Shown here: one piece after another, positions 27,701-39,700 of the stretch | Layout of the letters: every line of letters begins with the position of its first letter | How positions within the stretch are numbered: the stretch's first letter is position 1 | Translations under genes and position numbers: made by a program | Notes under the pieces: model-generated | Databases searched by the model: none | Seen by the model: only the letters and a program-made list of their open reading frames with translations | Told to the model about the DNA's origin: nothing | Origin: Nereocystis luetkeana | Taxonomy: Eukaryota; Sar; Phaeophyceae; Laminariales; Laminariaceae | NCBI GenBank assembly: GCA_031213475.1 | Contig: JARUPZ010000010.1 | Location: 9,036,417 to 9,100,416 of the forward strand | DNA: 64,000 bases | Reading direction: 5' to 3'

Positions 27701-30700
27701 TATGATGCCTCGGCGACAACTGACAGTGGTACGAACCTTTGCCATTTACCGTGGATCCTATGCTGCCGTTATGAGATTCTGTGCAGGATCTGCATAGAAA
27801 TGATCCAACCGAGAATAAGATGTGCTAAGAAGTAGATCGAGCAGATTATAGGGCTCCCACCCGGCAACACAAGCCGTAGACCATACAGATCATACAGATC
27901 ATACAGATCATACATATCATACATATCATGCAGATTGTGCAGATCATACAGATCATGCAGATCATACCGACCATGCAGATCATACAGATGGGGAATACAT
28001 CTGCTCTGAAAGATCTGGACCATGACCTGGGAATGATCTGTAGACAATCTGTCCGATGTGTCAACTTTCGGGCTTTACCTCAGTCCCGTTCGGGGGACAA
28101 ACCACTCAAACTCTAGGAAATTTGTCCTCATAATGGGACCGCAGTCCAAAAAAGGATCAGCCGGGGGCAAAGTAGTGGAATGCTTCGCCTCGCCTGGTTT
28201 AGCAGGCCGGTCAGCTTGGCCTGCCATTGCGAGCAGTGGCCCACGAGCGCGGCCTTGAGCTGCGAGCAGTCGATCTTGATGAAGTTGATGGTGTGGGAGG
28301 ACTCCTCCTGCACTATGTCCGCCTGGAGTTCACGATATCTAAGGAGGCATGCCCAAAGTGCGCGGGGGGGTGGGGGGGGGTAGGAGATGAGGGGGGCGGG
28401 GGCACAAGCCTTAGGAAATATTGGCCTCCAACAATGCGAAACGGACGTTCAAAGCTGGGCACAAGGCTTAGCATTTTAGCATGCCTCAACGTGGAACGGG
28501 GGTGGTAGCCCGAGGGGGGGGGGTACTCATTATCGTGCATGGTCGTAGTCGTATTGCCATAGACCCTGGCATCTCTACCATGCCGGGACGGAGCACGTCG
28601 GGTTTTCATCGACCGGGAGAGGGCTCAAGACTTAGAAACTATTGGTCGCCGACAGCAACCCGTACGTATGTTGTGACAAGTGGACCACCCAGATGGAGAT
28701 ATCGTACCTGGTACGATGTGCACTGTTAGTAGATCCGTTTGGCACAGAAATGATTGTCGTACTGCTTCACGCCAACGTTGTGTCGGCATCGTATACATCT
28801 TGGTATAATTTTTTCAACTACAGGTATCGGGTATGGAAAAGCGCTGCAGGCGACTAGTCACCTTCCAATGTCGGCCTGGAACTGCGGCAGCCCTCTGTTA
28901 GCCTTGGCATAGCGTCGGATAAAACCGTCCTGCAAAGGCAAAATGCGGACAATAGCATGGGGTCAACAGGAACATGCCGACGAAACAATGCGTTCGGATG
29001 TACCTGGTAGTACTCATGGCTCGCCCATTGGGTTTGGCCCGGGAGACCGCGCTGGCGAGGGGCATCTTTCAGCGTGAGTGCACTGGCCAAAAAACAACCT
29101 CGCAAGCTTGCAGCTCTGGAACGTAAAACAGACCCACCTTATCCATCGAGCTATTCTACAAGCCACCCTGGAGTACAAAGCTCACGTAGCATATTTTCGA
29201 CCACTCTGAGCCAACAGTTATAGCTGACTCTTCGCTCGGTGGTTACACGGCATGGAGGTGATCCGGCCGCTCACCGCGGCACACGACCGACCCTAACCCC
29301 TGACCCTGACCCTCAACCCTAACCCTAAACCCAACCCCAACCCTAACCCGACCCCCAACCCTAGCCCCAATCCCAACCCAGCCCTAGCTCAAACCCGAAA
29401 CGCCATGTCCGAATCCCGGGAATGGGCAGAACTGTCCCCGGAGTGGTGACTCATTTTCTCGGCTACAGGTATACTGGTGATAGGTGCGGCACACAGCTCG
29501 TAAATGCCTTGTCGTTTCCTCTGAGGCACATGCGCGTGTGTCAACGCAAGGTCTGAAACCCGGGGATGGCCCCTGAACATCCCCGTAGTTGTGACTATAT
29601 ATTCTCGTCTATGTTTCTTCGGCCGTGGTTGTCAGTGTCTCGTTGCAAGCAATCACCTTGTCGTTTTCCCAGATGTACTTGTACTTGTCCCAGTAGGATA
29701 GGTACTTCTGAAGCTCCGCTGCGCTTGCGCTCATGCCGTTCATGACCTGCACACACGTCGGCAGCACAGCCATTACTTGTACGACCCCTACAACCACTTG
29801 TTGGGGACCTACAACTTGGAAATTAGTGTGGAACACTTTTCGTTTCAGTAGGATGAAGATTGACGGACGGAAATATGGCCTGTGACCGTGAGTTGTCTCA
29901 CTAGCGCCGCCTCCTCCGGGACTTCGTGTGGTACAAAGGGACATTGCACGGGATTTTAGGCGAACACGAGGGAGAGACAGGCCGCAAGAGACGACGACGG
30001 AACATTGAGAAACTACTGTGAGCGTGATAATCACAAACAGAGATGTTATGCAGCTACCGGGTCTCTTCGACAAAGAGTTAGGGGCGGGGGGTCGGTATTT
30101 GCGCGACAAAATTGGTGTCGCAACGGGAATGATGGATAGTAGATCCTACCACAAGTTATCGTCGCGGACGACGACGACGAGCTAGGCCTGGACACCTTGC
30201 ATGTGCAAGGTACGAACACCCGCAGCTTATATGTTTGGCGACGCTATCAAAGGATCCGAAGCGGTCCCGACAAAACTCCCTTGAGGCCACAGCAGCACTA
30301 GTTGGCACTGCTGATGTGGCGGCACCTGGACAACGATCTTGAGGGTGTCCTCGTCGTTGCTGATGATGTTGTAGAACGACGGCGCGAGGGCCTGAGCGTG
30401 CATGACAACCCGAAACGTCGTGAACAAACGTGGTGCGGTCAGAGCTGCTTGAAATGGAGGGGAGCTTTAGAAACAGCCCCCGTTTCTCGAGCATGTTCGC
30501 ATATTTCCCTTGCTGGAGCCGGTAAAACACGTTGAAACCAGGGGGCACCACGCAATGGAAACAATGTCCAGCCATCACAGTGTATCATAAAGCAGTACGC
30601 GAATCCTTGCTCGAACGCGTCGTTGACTATTACGGGGGACCATAGTTAATAGGACCAAATATTGTTAGTAAAAACGGCTAAACATATAGGTTTTTATGTA

Positions 30701-33700
30701 TACCATAGGTCCTATTAACTAAGGTCCCCCGTAATAGTAAGTTTTAAACGAAAACACCTTCGGTTGAACGCGCACTTGTTTGCTAGAGTATCGAGAGGTT
30801 GGTTGAGGTTAATGGCAAAATTCGTCAATCTCCCCCCTCCGCCCCCCTGGTGTGTTAAGTGGGCATCACTCGTATCGTTTAAGTTTCTGATGTGGGCACT
30901 GCTAATAGTGGCAGCATTCGACTCGAACTGATACCGGTAGTGTGGAAATCAATTTCTAGAGTAGTCACGTTCACATGTCAGATGGATCAGATATATAAGA
31001 TATATCATATATATATATAAGATATACCAGATATATAAGATATATCAGGTAGATCAGGTAGACCAGATACATCAGACAGATCATATGAATCAGATATATC
31101 AGACGGATCAGATAGTTTAGATAGATCAAATAGATCAGATGAATCAGATAGATCAGACATATCAAATGAATCGGATAGGTCAAACATATCACATAGATCA
31201 GTTAAACCCCATATATCACATGGATCAGATAGGTCACCTACAGTAGGTCTCAAACTGCCGTGAGGTACTGCTGCCCGGGATATGTACAGTGCAAAGCCAA
31301 CCAGAGAGACATTCCCCAGATTCATCCAGATCGCACGGCTCCCACACCGCAACATGACCTAGATCTTACAGATCATGCAGATCAGGAGTCTATATATCTG
31401 TTCCGCAATATCTAGGTCCTGAAGGGGAATGATCTGTAGGGGATGTGGCCGAGGTCAGAGCATACAGTCGAAGTGGTCATACTGTTGTCTTAGCCCAAAG
31501 CACCGTTTCGTTTCCCCCGCTCCTCGTTCCTATACTTTGCCGCCAGGAAGCTATACGTATACAAGTACTACTGAACGCAACGGCTGACTGCCACCTGGAG
31601 TCGCGACCAACAGGAAAAAATCTCGAAAAGCTGACGCCAAGACTGCCGACAGCAGTATTACGTTTCGAACTAACAACGAATATCTGTACACCCGCGGGCA
31701 CCTGTGACATAGGGACCGGGTCTGCTGCAGCAGCCGCACCCCCACCCTCCCTCTCGCCCCCCCCTCCTTCTCCAGTCCCTTGGTTCGCCCCACCCCCCCC
31801 CTCTGCCGCCCCGACAGCATCGCCTGCAGACTCCGGCGGCGCACCAGAGGCAGCACTAGGGTTACCGGCGCCCGCTGCGGCGGCGGCGGCGGTGGCGGTA
31901 GTGGTGGTGGAGGCGTTTCCGCTCGGTAGTGCGGGTCGTTTCGTGGAGGTGGCGTTGTCGCCGAGAGCTTCGCGCACGCGAGAGACGGCGTTGATGGTGC
32001 CCATGAGCTCTTTGGTGACGATATTGATGACGTGGGTCAAGTTTATCATGGTGGGGCGGTAGTCCACCTGGGCCGACTCCAAGACGAGATTGACCTTGTG
32101 CATGTTTTTGTTTTTTCAGCGGCCGGGGGAGTGAGGGGAGAGAAAATGTATCGTATTGAGAATGGTATTGAGCGGGCTGGTATTGTTTGGGCGTAGGGAA
32201 GCGTAGCCGAACGGGTTTTGGAGAAGATGTTATGCCCTGGTTTGCGGAGGGGTCACCTACATTACTACTATGCTGGATTATGTACGGGTGTGGGAGTGTG
32301 AAATGGAGTTAGTACTGACTTGATTTAGTGTAATAAAACAAAGTTCTTCGTTTTATTAGTGGCAGACGGAAGGAACGAAACAGAGTTGGGTAAGAGTGGA
32401 TGGCGGTACTTTAATCATGAATTTGGTCACGAGCATTACTTACTGTGCTATTTTCTCTCAGGGGGATTTGTTTGGATGGAGTCAGCAAGTTGACTGCTTA
32501 GAGAAACATTTTTCCGCCTCGTACGCACACAATACAATGGAATGCGTGTGAGGGTGTAGGTGGGTGAAACTCATTTGTTAATGGCGTCTGAGCTATTCAT
32601 TAGTGCAAATTAACAAGTTTCAGTCCCCGAGGCACATGGAGTATATTGATTGAGGTGGTCTGCTCGGGTGAACGAACGAGAGCACACACTGAAATACCAG
32701 GGCGGTAGTGTTTTCTAACTGGGCCGACTCCAACACAAGTTTGGCTGCAGTTTTTTCTGGACAAGGGGACGTTTTGGTTTATCTGGGGTGGAAAAGAAAA
32801 AGCCAGAACAAGTTTTGAGAGGATATTTTCGTTGTTTGTTAGGGCACAGGGAAGCTGAAACAGAATCAGGGGAGGCGAAAGGCGGGGGGAGGGGCGCAAC
32901 AATGGTTTCGTTTTGGGTATAAGGAGGGGAGCCAAAGCACAGCAGTAGAGAAAGGAGAAGCGGATTACGCACGTACGCAACGGAATGTGGATGGCGGAAG
33001 AGTATCGCATCGCCGGCGGCAGTTCCGACTGCTGTTACCTGCAACATAGCTCCTTCGCAACCAAGGTAAGCCAAAAACAAACAAAAACATAAAGGGCGAA
33101 TAGCCGAACATGGGTGATGCAAGAAATCGCACAGCAGCAACAGGTAGTGGTCTCCACCCTTCCCTCTCTGCAATATGGGTTTCATATCCTGTTTCGTAGT
33201 CTGGCTGTTCTGTCCCAGCATCGCCGTTGATTGTCCAAGTGGCTGGTTCCACGGTGGGTTTCGTATAGTATTTTTTTGCTCACCTTGAAAAGGGTCTGGG
33301 GTTCCGTCTTAGCATCCCCGTTGATTACCTTGGATATCTTCTGTAACAACTTCTTCACGGTAGTATGAGCTGCTTACCTCGAAGAGAGTCTGGGGTTCTG
33401 TCCGAGCATCCCCGTAGATTGTCTTGGATGGTCCCACGGGGGGGGGGTGTATAGTATTTGTTCGCTCACCTTGAAAAGGGTCTGGGGTTCCGTCTTAGCA
33501 TCCCCGTTGATTGCCTTGGATAGCTGCTGTAACGACTTCTTCACGGTGTTGCGCAGGGCGTGCTGGAGAGGACAAGCGCGAAAGTAGCATTTCGAGGGGA
33601 TGGATCAAGCAGGACAAGGACATCGTCTCCTGAAACACAACGAATTTGTTTTTATCGGATTCATACAAATTGGAGACCTTAATGAATGATTTCATGAGTT

Positions 33701-36700
33701 TCACCCCCCTACACGTGTACCCACTACGAGTACGCACGTACAGACATGTTGTTGTGTCCGATACAATCAGATACATAATAATGAATACAACAGTACATGT
33801 TTTCCCGAAAATGTATCACCGTGGGTGATACGTTGTGCCGCGTATGTTGTTGTGTGCTTGGAGACCATCACACCGGGAGTGGCCATACGACCAGGGAACA
33901 GCCCCGAGGGGTGTTAATTTCTGGACACATGTGTGCGGCATGCATAGGGTTCCTACTACCGTGCCACTCTTCCTTTCCTTGGTGCACCCTTCCTTGAATT
34001 AGAGGGGAGGATGGGTTGAACTTTCATAAAATTAAAAAAAAAACAGCAGCTGTGAGATCGAGGATTTGGTCGAACCTCATCTTTGCAAGCTGTGTGTGAT
34101 ACTTCGATCGCGCGTACTACGGGTTTCATATGGCCTCATGCAGGGCATTCAGTCCGTAAACAATACCAGACCGGGCAACCGAATCCTTTGTACCACCCTG
34201 TCCTGAAATATACGACGCGTTGGGGCATTTAGTTGGCACATGATCGGTCATTGAAATTTCGCACACACGCTGTTTCGTCAAAGTCGGAAAACAAGCGATT
34301 TCTGTAGGTTTGGACAGACTTGAAATTTACGGAGTGACCCCGTCGCCCCCCCCCCCCCCCCCCGAACTTAGTGCCGTTCACTTTAAATAAAACAATCTAA
34401 GACATTTCTTTATTGATGCGCACCCCGTATTCTAACCATCATACGTGTCATTATAGCTAATGAAGAAGCTGTACCTTCGTGTTAATTTCCGTGTCAGTTT
34501 TCGCACCCAGCACGATGTACCCTGATAACAAGCTGCACCTCTGTGGTGTTTCCGGACAGCGCGGAGGCAAATTTCGCACCTATGTGTACGTAATTAGAGC
34601 TGCTGTGTTCGTTTCCTTATTTCGTGCTTGTTACCTCGATGTTGGCGTCGGTCTGCACGACGAGCGCCCTCCGTTCGCGCTTGACCTCGCTGGACCCCCC
34701 CTCGAAACACACGAAAATCTCGCGCATCGACGTCAGAATCATGTCGTGCGCCCACTTCATCTGCGCGTGCACCAGCAGTCAAGCAAAACAACCCCACGCA
34801 AGATCAAATTTTCGTTTTTTAATAGTTGCTTGGTCGCAGAAACAAAGAACCGTCTCGTCTCCTACCAAGACACAATTTTTAATACTTCGCACCAGCGCAA
34901 GCCTTTTCGTATACTTCAAGTATGTCGCTCTAGGCGGAAATACAAGGAGCTTTTACACATCGATATGAATATCAAGCGTCCCTTATATCTACGGCCATGC
35001 TTGTACGGTAGTGGAAATCCCATTTGTTTCGGAGGCTCCTCCCTTAGAGAGAGGAGGTCTCTGTCTCACCCAAGGCAGGAAAAGTAGGAAAATGAACAAT
35101 CCCATCCCTGGGTATACAACGATACCATTGCACTCGTAGTGTAAACTGTTAATGGCACCCCAAACATATCATGAAGTTGCTCCTCCTCGGCTAAGAAGGC
35201 ATTGTCCGTCACAAGATGTTCGACCAGAACGTGCTACCTATATATGCACCCGAAATATCCTAGTTTTTAGGCGAGTCCGCTCCAGCAAAAAAGAAACGAA
35301 AGACGCGTTGTACGATAAACTTGGCACATTTCCGCTAAATTGTTTTTTTGAATGACTTAGTTCCTTGACCAAAAATCGGCGGAATGCCAGTCTTGTTTCG
35401 AAAAATGACATTTTCGTATTCTTGGGCTATGGGGCTATTCATCGCAATGCAATTTGATTTTTGCCGAAGTCAGTTTTAGGATGGGGTACGGAGCTCCTTA
35501 AGTGAGGAACCTCAGAAAAATCAGGGTGAACCCCTTTCGTAGATCGCCTCGAAAAACAAACTGCCCAGGGAAAACTCTCTCGGCGCAAGCAACGCCTATA
35601 TCTCGTGAAAGGTTCACCTCTTCTTGCCAGTCTCCCGAAACCAGGCATAAGCCGGTGCGTAAGAAGCGTGCAATTTTTCTCGTGGCCTGCGTTTTTGTAA
35701 GACTATGTTGCGCCAGGAGGGCTCAGCTCTATGCGTAGGGGCGTACTCATCTGTTGCAACATGCGGCCATTGACCACGCACCCCTTTTTTATGACGAAGC
35801 AGGAGGGGGGCGGGGGGGCTGCACTCGATAGGAGATATGTACTCGATCTCATGCATGGCCGTAGTCGTATGACCATAGACCCTTGCATCCTTACAATGCA
35901 TGTCGGGTTTCCACCGACCAGGCAGACATTACTTGAACAAGCGCGAAGCGCCGTGAGGTATCTGGCGAGGCGCATGAAGGGTGAGCTGCATCCTACTAAG
36001 AATCGCTTGTGAGGCGGACTTGCATATGGAGGACAGCTTCAATGAGTTAATTTAATTTCCGGTGTAGGCACTTCCAGAGACAGCAATGGGAGTACTATGT
36101 AACTGCCTCTTGGGTCCCTCATCTTAAACACTACGTGATACGATCAATTCCCTTGTGCGGAGCAAAGGCTCTTTACCTCGCGCAAATTATCTAACTCGAC
36201 AACTAGCTTTGGGCGACCGCCAACAAAAAGAAAAAGAAAACGGTACCCTGGTTGTCTAGCCCACGTAGTCAGCGGCATATTTTACAGTGTCGTTGCCAAC
36301 CGACGCCAAATCAACCTATATATAATAGGGGGGGGGGTCGTTTGTTGCTTGCGCTAGGCTTGTGACCATTTACCACGCATCCCTTGCGAGACGGAGCAGG
36401 GGGGGGGGGAGTTGAGTACATACAGGCCCTGATACACCCGCATCACACGAGTGATAAGATATCACGCCCCCTTGGACAAACTTCACGCCCTAGATTCTCC
36501 AACACATGCCTGAAGGCGTTAAGGGAGGCACACACAAACACGAAAATGGCGGCTTTGGGAAGATGTTGCCGAGATCTTGCGGCCACATACATGTCGCTGG
36601 GTGTCTGCGCAATACTCCTCGTTGTCAAGAGAATATCATCTTTCAAATTCTCCGAGGGGGGGAGGGTTCTTATCACCCGTGTGATAGTGTTATACGATAC

Positions 36701-39700
36701 GTGGCTGCTGTCGGTTCGTCCGCTTTTGCCCCCCGCCTTTTCCCAGACTTTGATCTCTGGGGGGGGGGGGGGGGTCCTTGTCCCCGTATGCCGCACCTTC
36801 GCTCGTATCCCCACACAGTGTTCGGCCTGCTGCTTGGCGAACTCCCGGTCGTTGTACACAAAGTTCTTGTCTATGCGCGTCAGCTGCAGCCCGGACAGCG
36901 TCCGGCACTGTTTCACCACAGCCTCCTTCTGACGGTGCACGCCTCGCACGATCTCTCGTGTCTCAGCTGCGTGGTTGCAGCAATCTCGAACGTAGAATTC
37001 CACGATACCTGGAGGGGCCGAACGAAACAGAGAGAGAGAGAGAGGGCCAAACCAGCGAGAGATAGGGACGCGAAACGAGTGCATGGGGGGAGTTTTGCAG
37101 CATTCTTGAACTTAAGTACAGGCTGGGGTTTGTAGCTGTCTCGATGCGCAATAAGTACGGACATGATTAGGTTTTGTGGCAGCCTCAAGCATAGCCTTTG
37201 ATCGTATCTGCGAGGGTAACACTACGGAAGAGAGAGAGAAATATTCAGGGATGCGCACCAAGCGTGGGCGGCACGGCGCGCCTAGCAATCAAGTTTTACT
37301 GCTACTGTACATGCCATGAACCAAGAGCGCCTGGTGTTGTCTCCCTCGTTCCTTTCATACACTTCGTTCCGGCCGAGGAACTTCTGGTTCAACCACCGTC
37401 GACACGAAAGCGAGGTAATCCGAGTCAATCCTTCAGCAAAAGGGCAGCCCTTTTTTCGCTCTCGCCGCACAATAAGGATCTAAGAAACGCATGCGATAAA
37501 TCCCTGTACATATGCCCCCCCCCGCGCCATACAATGACAGCGCAGACTGCACGGCTGGAAAATCGTGTTAGCCTCTGCCAGGCAGAGAGGAAAACTGGAA
37601 GTAGCTGTACTTTGTCGAAAACAGGGGAGCACGTGCCTTCCTTCGGAAGGTGTTCGACAAAATGCGTGGAGGCATTTGCTGAGCAACGCCGTAGACTTAC
37701 CGGTCTAAAAACCATTAACGTGCTCGTGTTAAGTCAGCTCTTGGAGCCCCACGCGATTTTCCTCATCCCTTGCCGGATTATCTAAGTCAAGAGTCGGCTA
37801 ATGTTGTCCGACGTTTCCTTCCGCTCCTACTAACGTATTGAGACTCCGTTGAAGTTTCAGGTGTATCACTGTGCCCCAGGGCGAATGGAGGCGCTTACAG
37901 TAGAACAATCTGCTGGAGATAAAGCTGTAACAACCGCGCTGGTAAAAAAATCGATATTCAAATGTGTGAGAGAACCTTTTGAGCTCCACGTCAGCTTGGT
38001 CATCCCCTGATGGATTCTCTTGTCGAGCCTGCGAATGTTGTCCGAGAACATCTTCCGCTCAGAGGGGTCCAGCTCATCCAGTATGTCTGAAACACAAACA
38101 CAAGGCATGTATCGAGAGCACCGAGGGAAGGGGGTATGTTCTCTTTTGCTTTTCTCTCTCTCATGCGTGTTTGGGTTCCCGGTGTGTGGATGCCGTGCTT
38201 GTCGTCTTGTGTGATTCCTGCCTCGTGTTTGCGGGTGGGGGCAGTAAACTCCGCTTGACATGGCACCATTGTTTTAGCGGGTTTCATCTGTACCGTACGT
38301 GTCGAACGTGTGAAGCGTTTTTTTTTTGTCGCTTGTTTTTGTTTCGTCGAAAACGAAGTCCGCTCACTGTTGTACGCCCTGACCACGAGCATGACGTTTT
38401 CTCGCTGCTCCCTCAGCTTCTCCCTCTGGTTGCAGATGTCGTGAGCGGCGTACGGGACCGAGAACTCTCCCTGGGGAGCGGGAACGCGCAAAATAGGTGC
38501 CGAAACGATGGGACAATTCTGTCGGGGTGGACCCTCTCGGGACAATGGTTGGTGTTCGAGTTCCCAGCGCAAGGAGTAGTGCGGCACCGATGCGATATGA
38601 ATCCGCCCACGCTGGTGGGCGCTCACGCTTCGAGCCAACCATTGTTACTGGTGGCTATCTTCAACACCCGAAAGGGTTTCGTGAACCTCCCGAACTTGAA
38701 AGACGGATAGTGTGTAAGGTCTCAACCCGGGGAACGCCCGGTAACTACCACTACCTGCGTGGCCAATTTCTTCACATGGGTGGCACAAGCAACCGCATCG
38801 GGAGAGCAACTCACTCGTTTGTGTGACGATGACGCCCTCGGTCCCTTTTTCCAACCACTGCACCACACAGTTTCAAGTGTTCGCGCGGTCTCGTTGAGGC
38901 ACACGATCATCCGACAATCAATGAATGTACTCGAGACGGCAGCTAAATACGTCGGTACGAAGGGAGACACGTGCGAAGAGCCTATCACGTAGCCTCCTGT
39001 TCCCACACGGATGAAGAGTATGGCCTAGGCTTTCATCTGTGCTCCACAAGGTAACAACACATTTTGGATAGCTGTGGGAGAGAGGATAGACGAAAAAGAC
39101 GAAGAGAGAAAAAAAACACAGACACCTACACTTATATTCTGTGACACAGACCCCGGGCGGATACTCTCTAGAGCGGGTGGCGAAGCACAGGGGGCACCTC
39201 TTCGATGATGCAAGTACAAGCCATGATGGAAAAAAACAACAACAACAAAATGTTCCAACACTTCGATGCCTTATCGGCAGAGCCTTGTTCTACGATAGGG
39301 GTTTACAGTTATGAGTGAAAAGTATCATCCCTGTATCTCGGATCTTGCTAGGTGTCATATTGCAATATAATTTGCAAGATACCCAGCCCATGGGGTTGCG
39401 TACCGGGCTTAGCTTGCTGCTTGTTTCCTCGCAGAGCGCGCAGCGTGAGCAGAGCCCCAATTCGACGCAAATCGGCAAGCGGGAAGAAAGGGCGAAAGTC
39501 GCCGTGCGATAAAACTGAAGTCACGAACCGTAGGTGGGGAGGGGGGGAGGAGAGCCTGCTAAAGGACCCAGGATCTGAATTGCGACTAGGGAGGGAGAGA
39601 GAAGAGGGGGCGAAGATAATACATGGGAAGTCGAAACGAAAAAAACTAAAACAAAGGAACAAGCGAGGTACATATGCAGACATCCGCAGGCGAGGAGCTC

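Noticed and set aside
27880-28000. Regularly spaced direct repeats resembling a CRISPR array
   Set aside because: Units are contiguous 9-bp microsatellite repeats with no spacers, in a eukaryotic intron.
31445-32062. 205-residue plus-strand Ala/Pro-rich open frame
   Set aside because: Antisense of the low-complexity part of exon 24.
34479-35087. 202-residue plus-strand open frame
   Set aside because: It is antisense to dynein exon 22 and runs into a short repeat; no family resemblance.
36755-36775. Long G runs (also 24000, 40883, 51520, 57843) as assembly errors or G-quadruplex regulators
   Set aside because: They recur at consistent positions in element D copies, so are likely real element ends, though their exact length is uncertain; no evidence of a regulatory role.
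36384-37135. Plus-strand open frames of 182 and 209 residues
   Set aside because: Shadows of dynein exon 21 on the opposite strand.
37979-38710. 243-residue plus-strand open frame
   Set aside because: Antisense shadow of exons 19 and 20.
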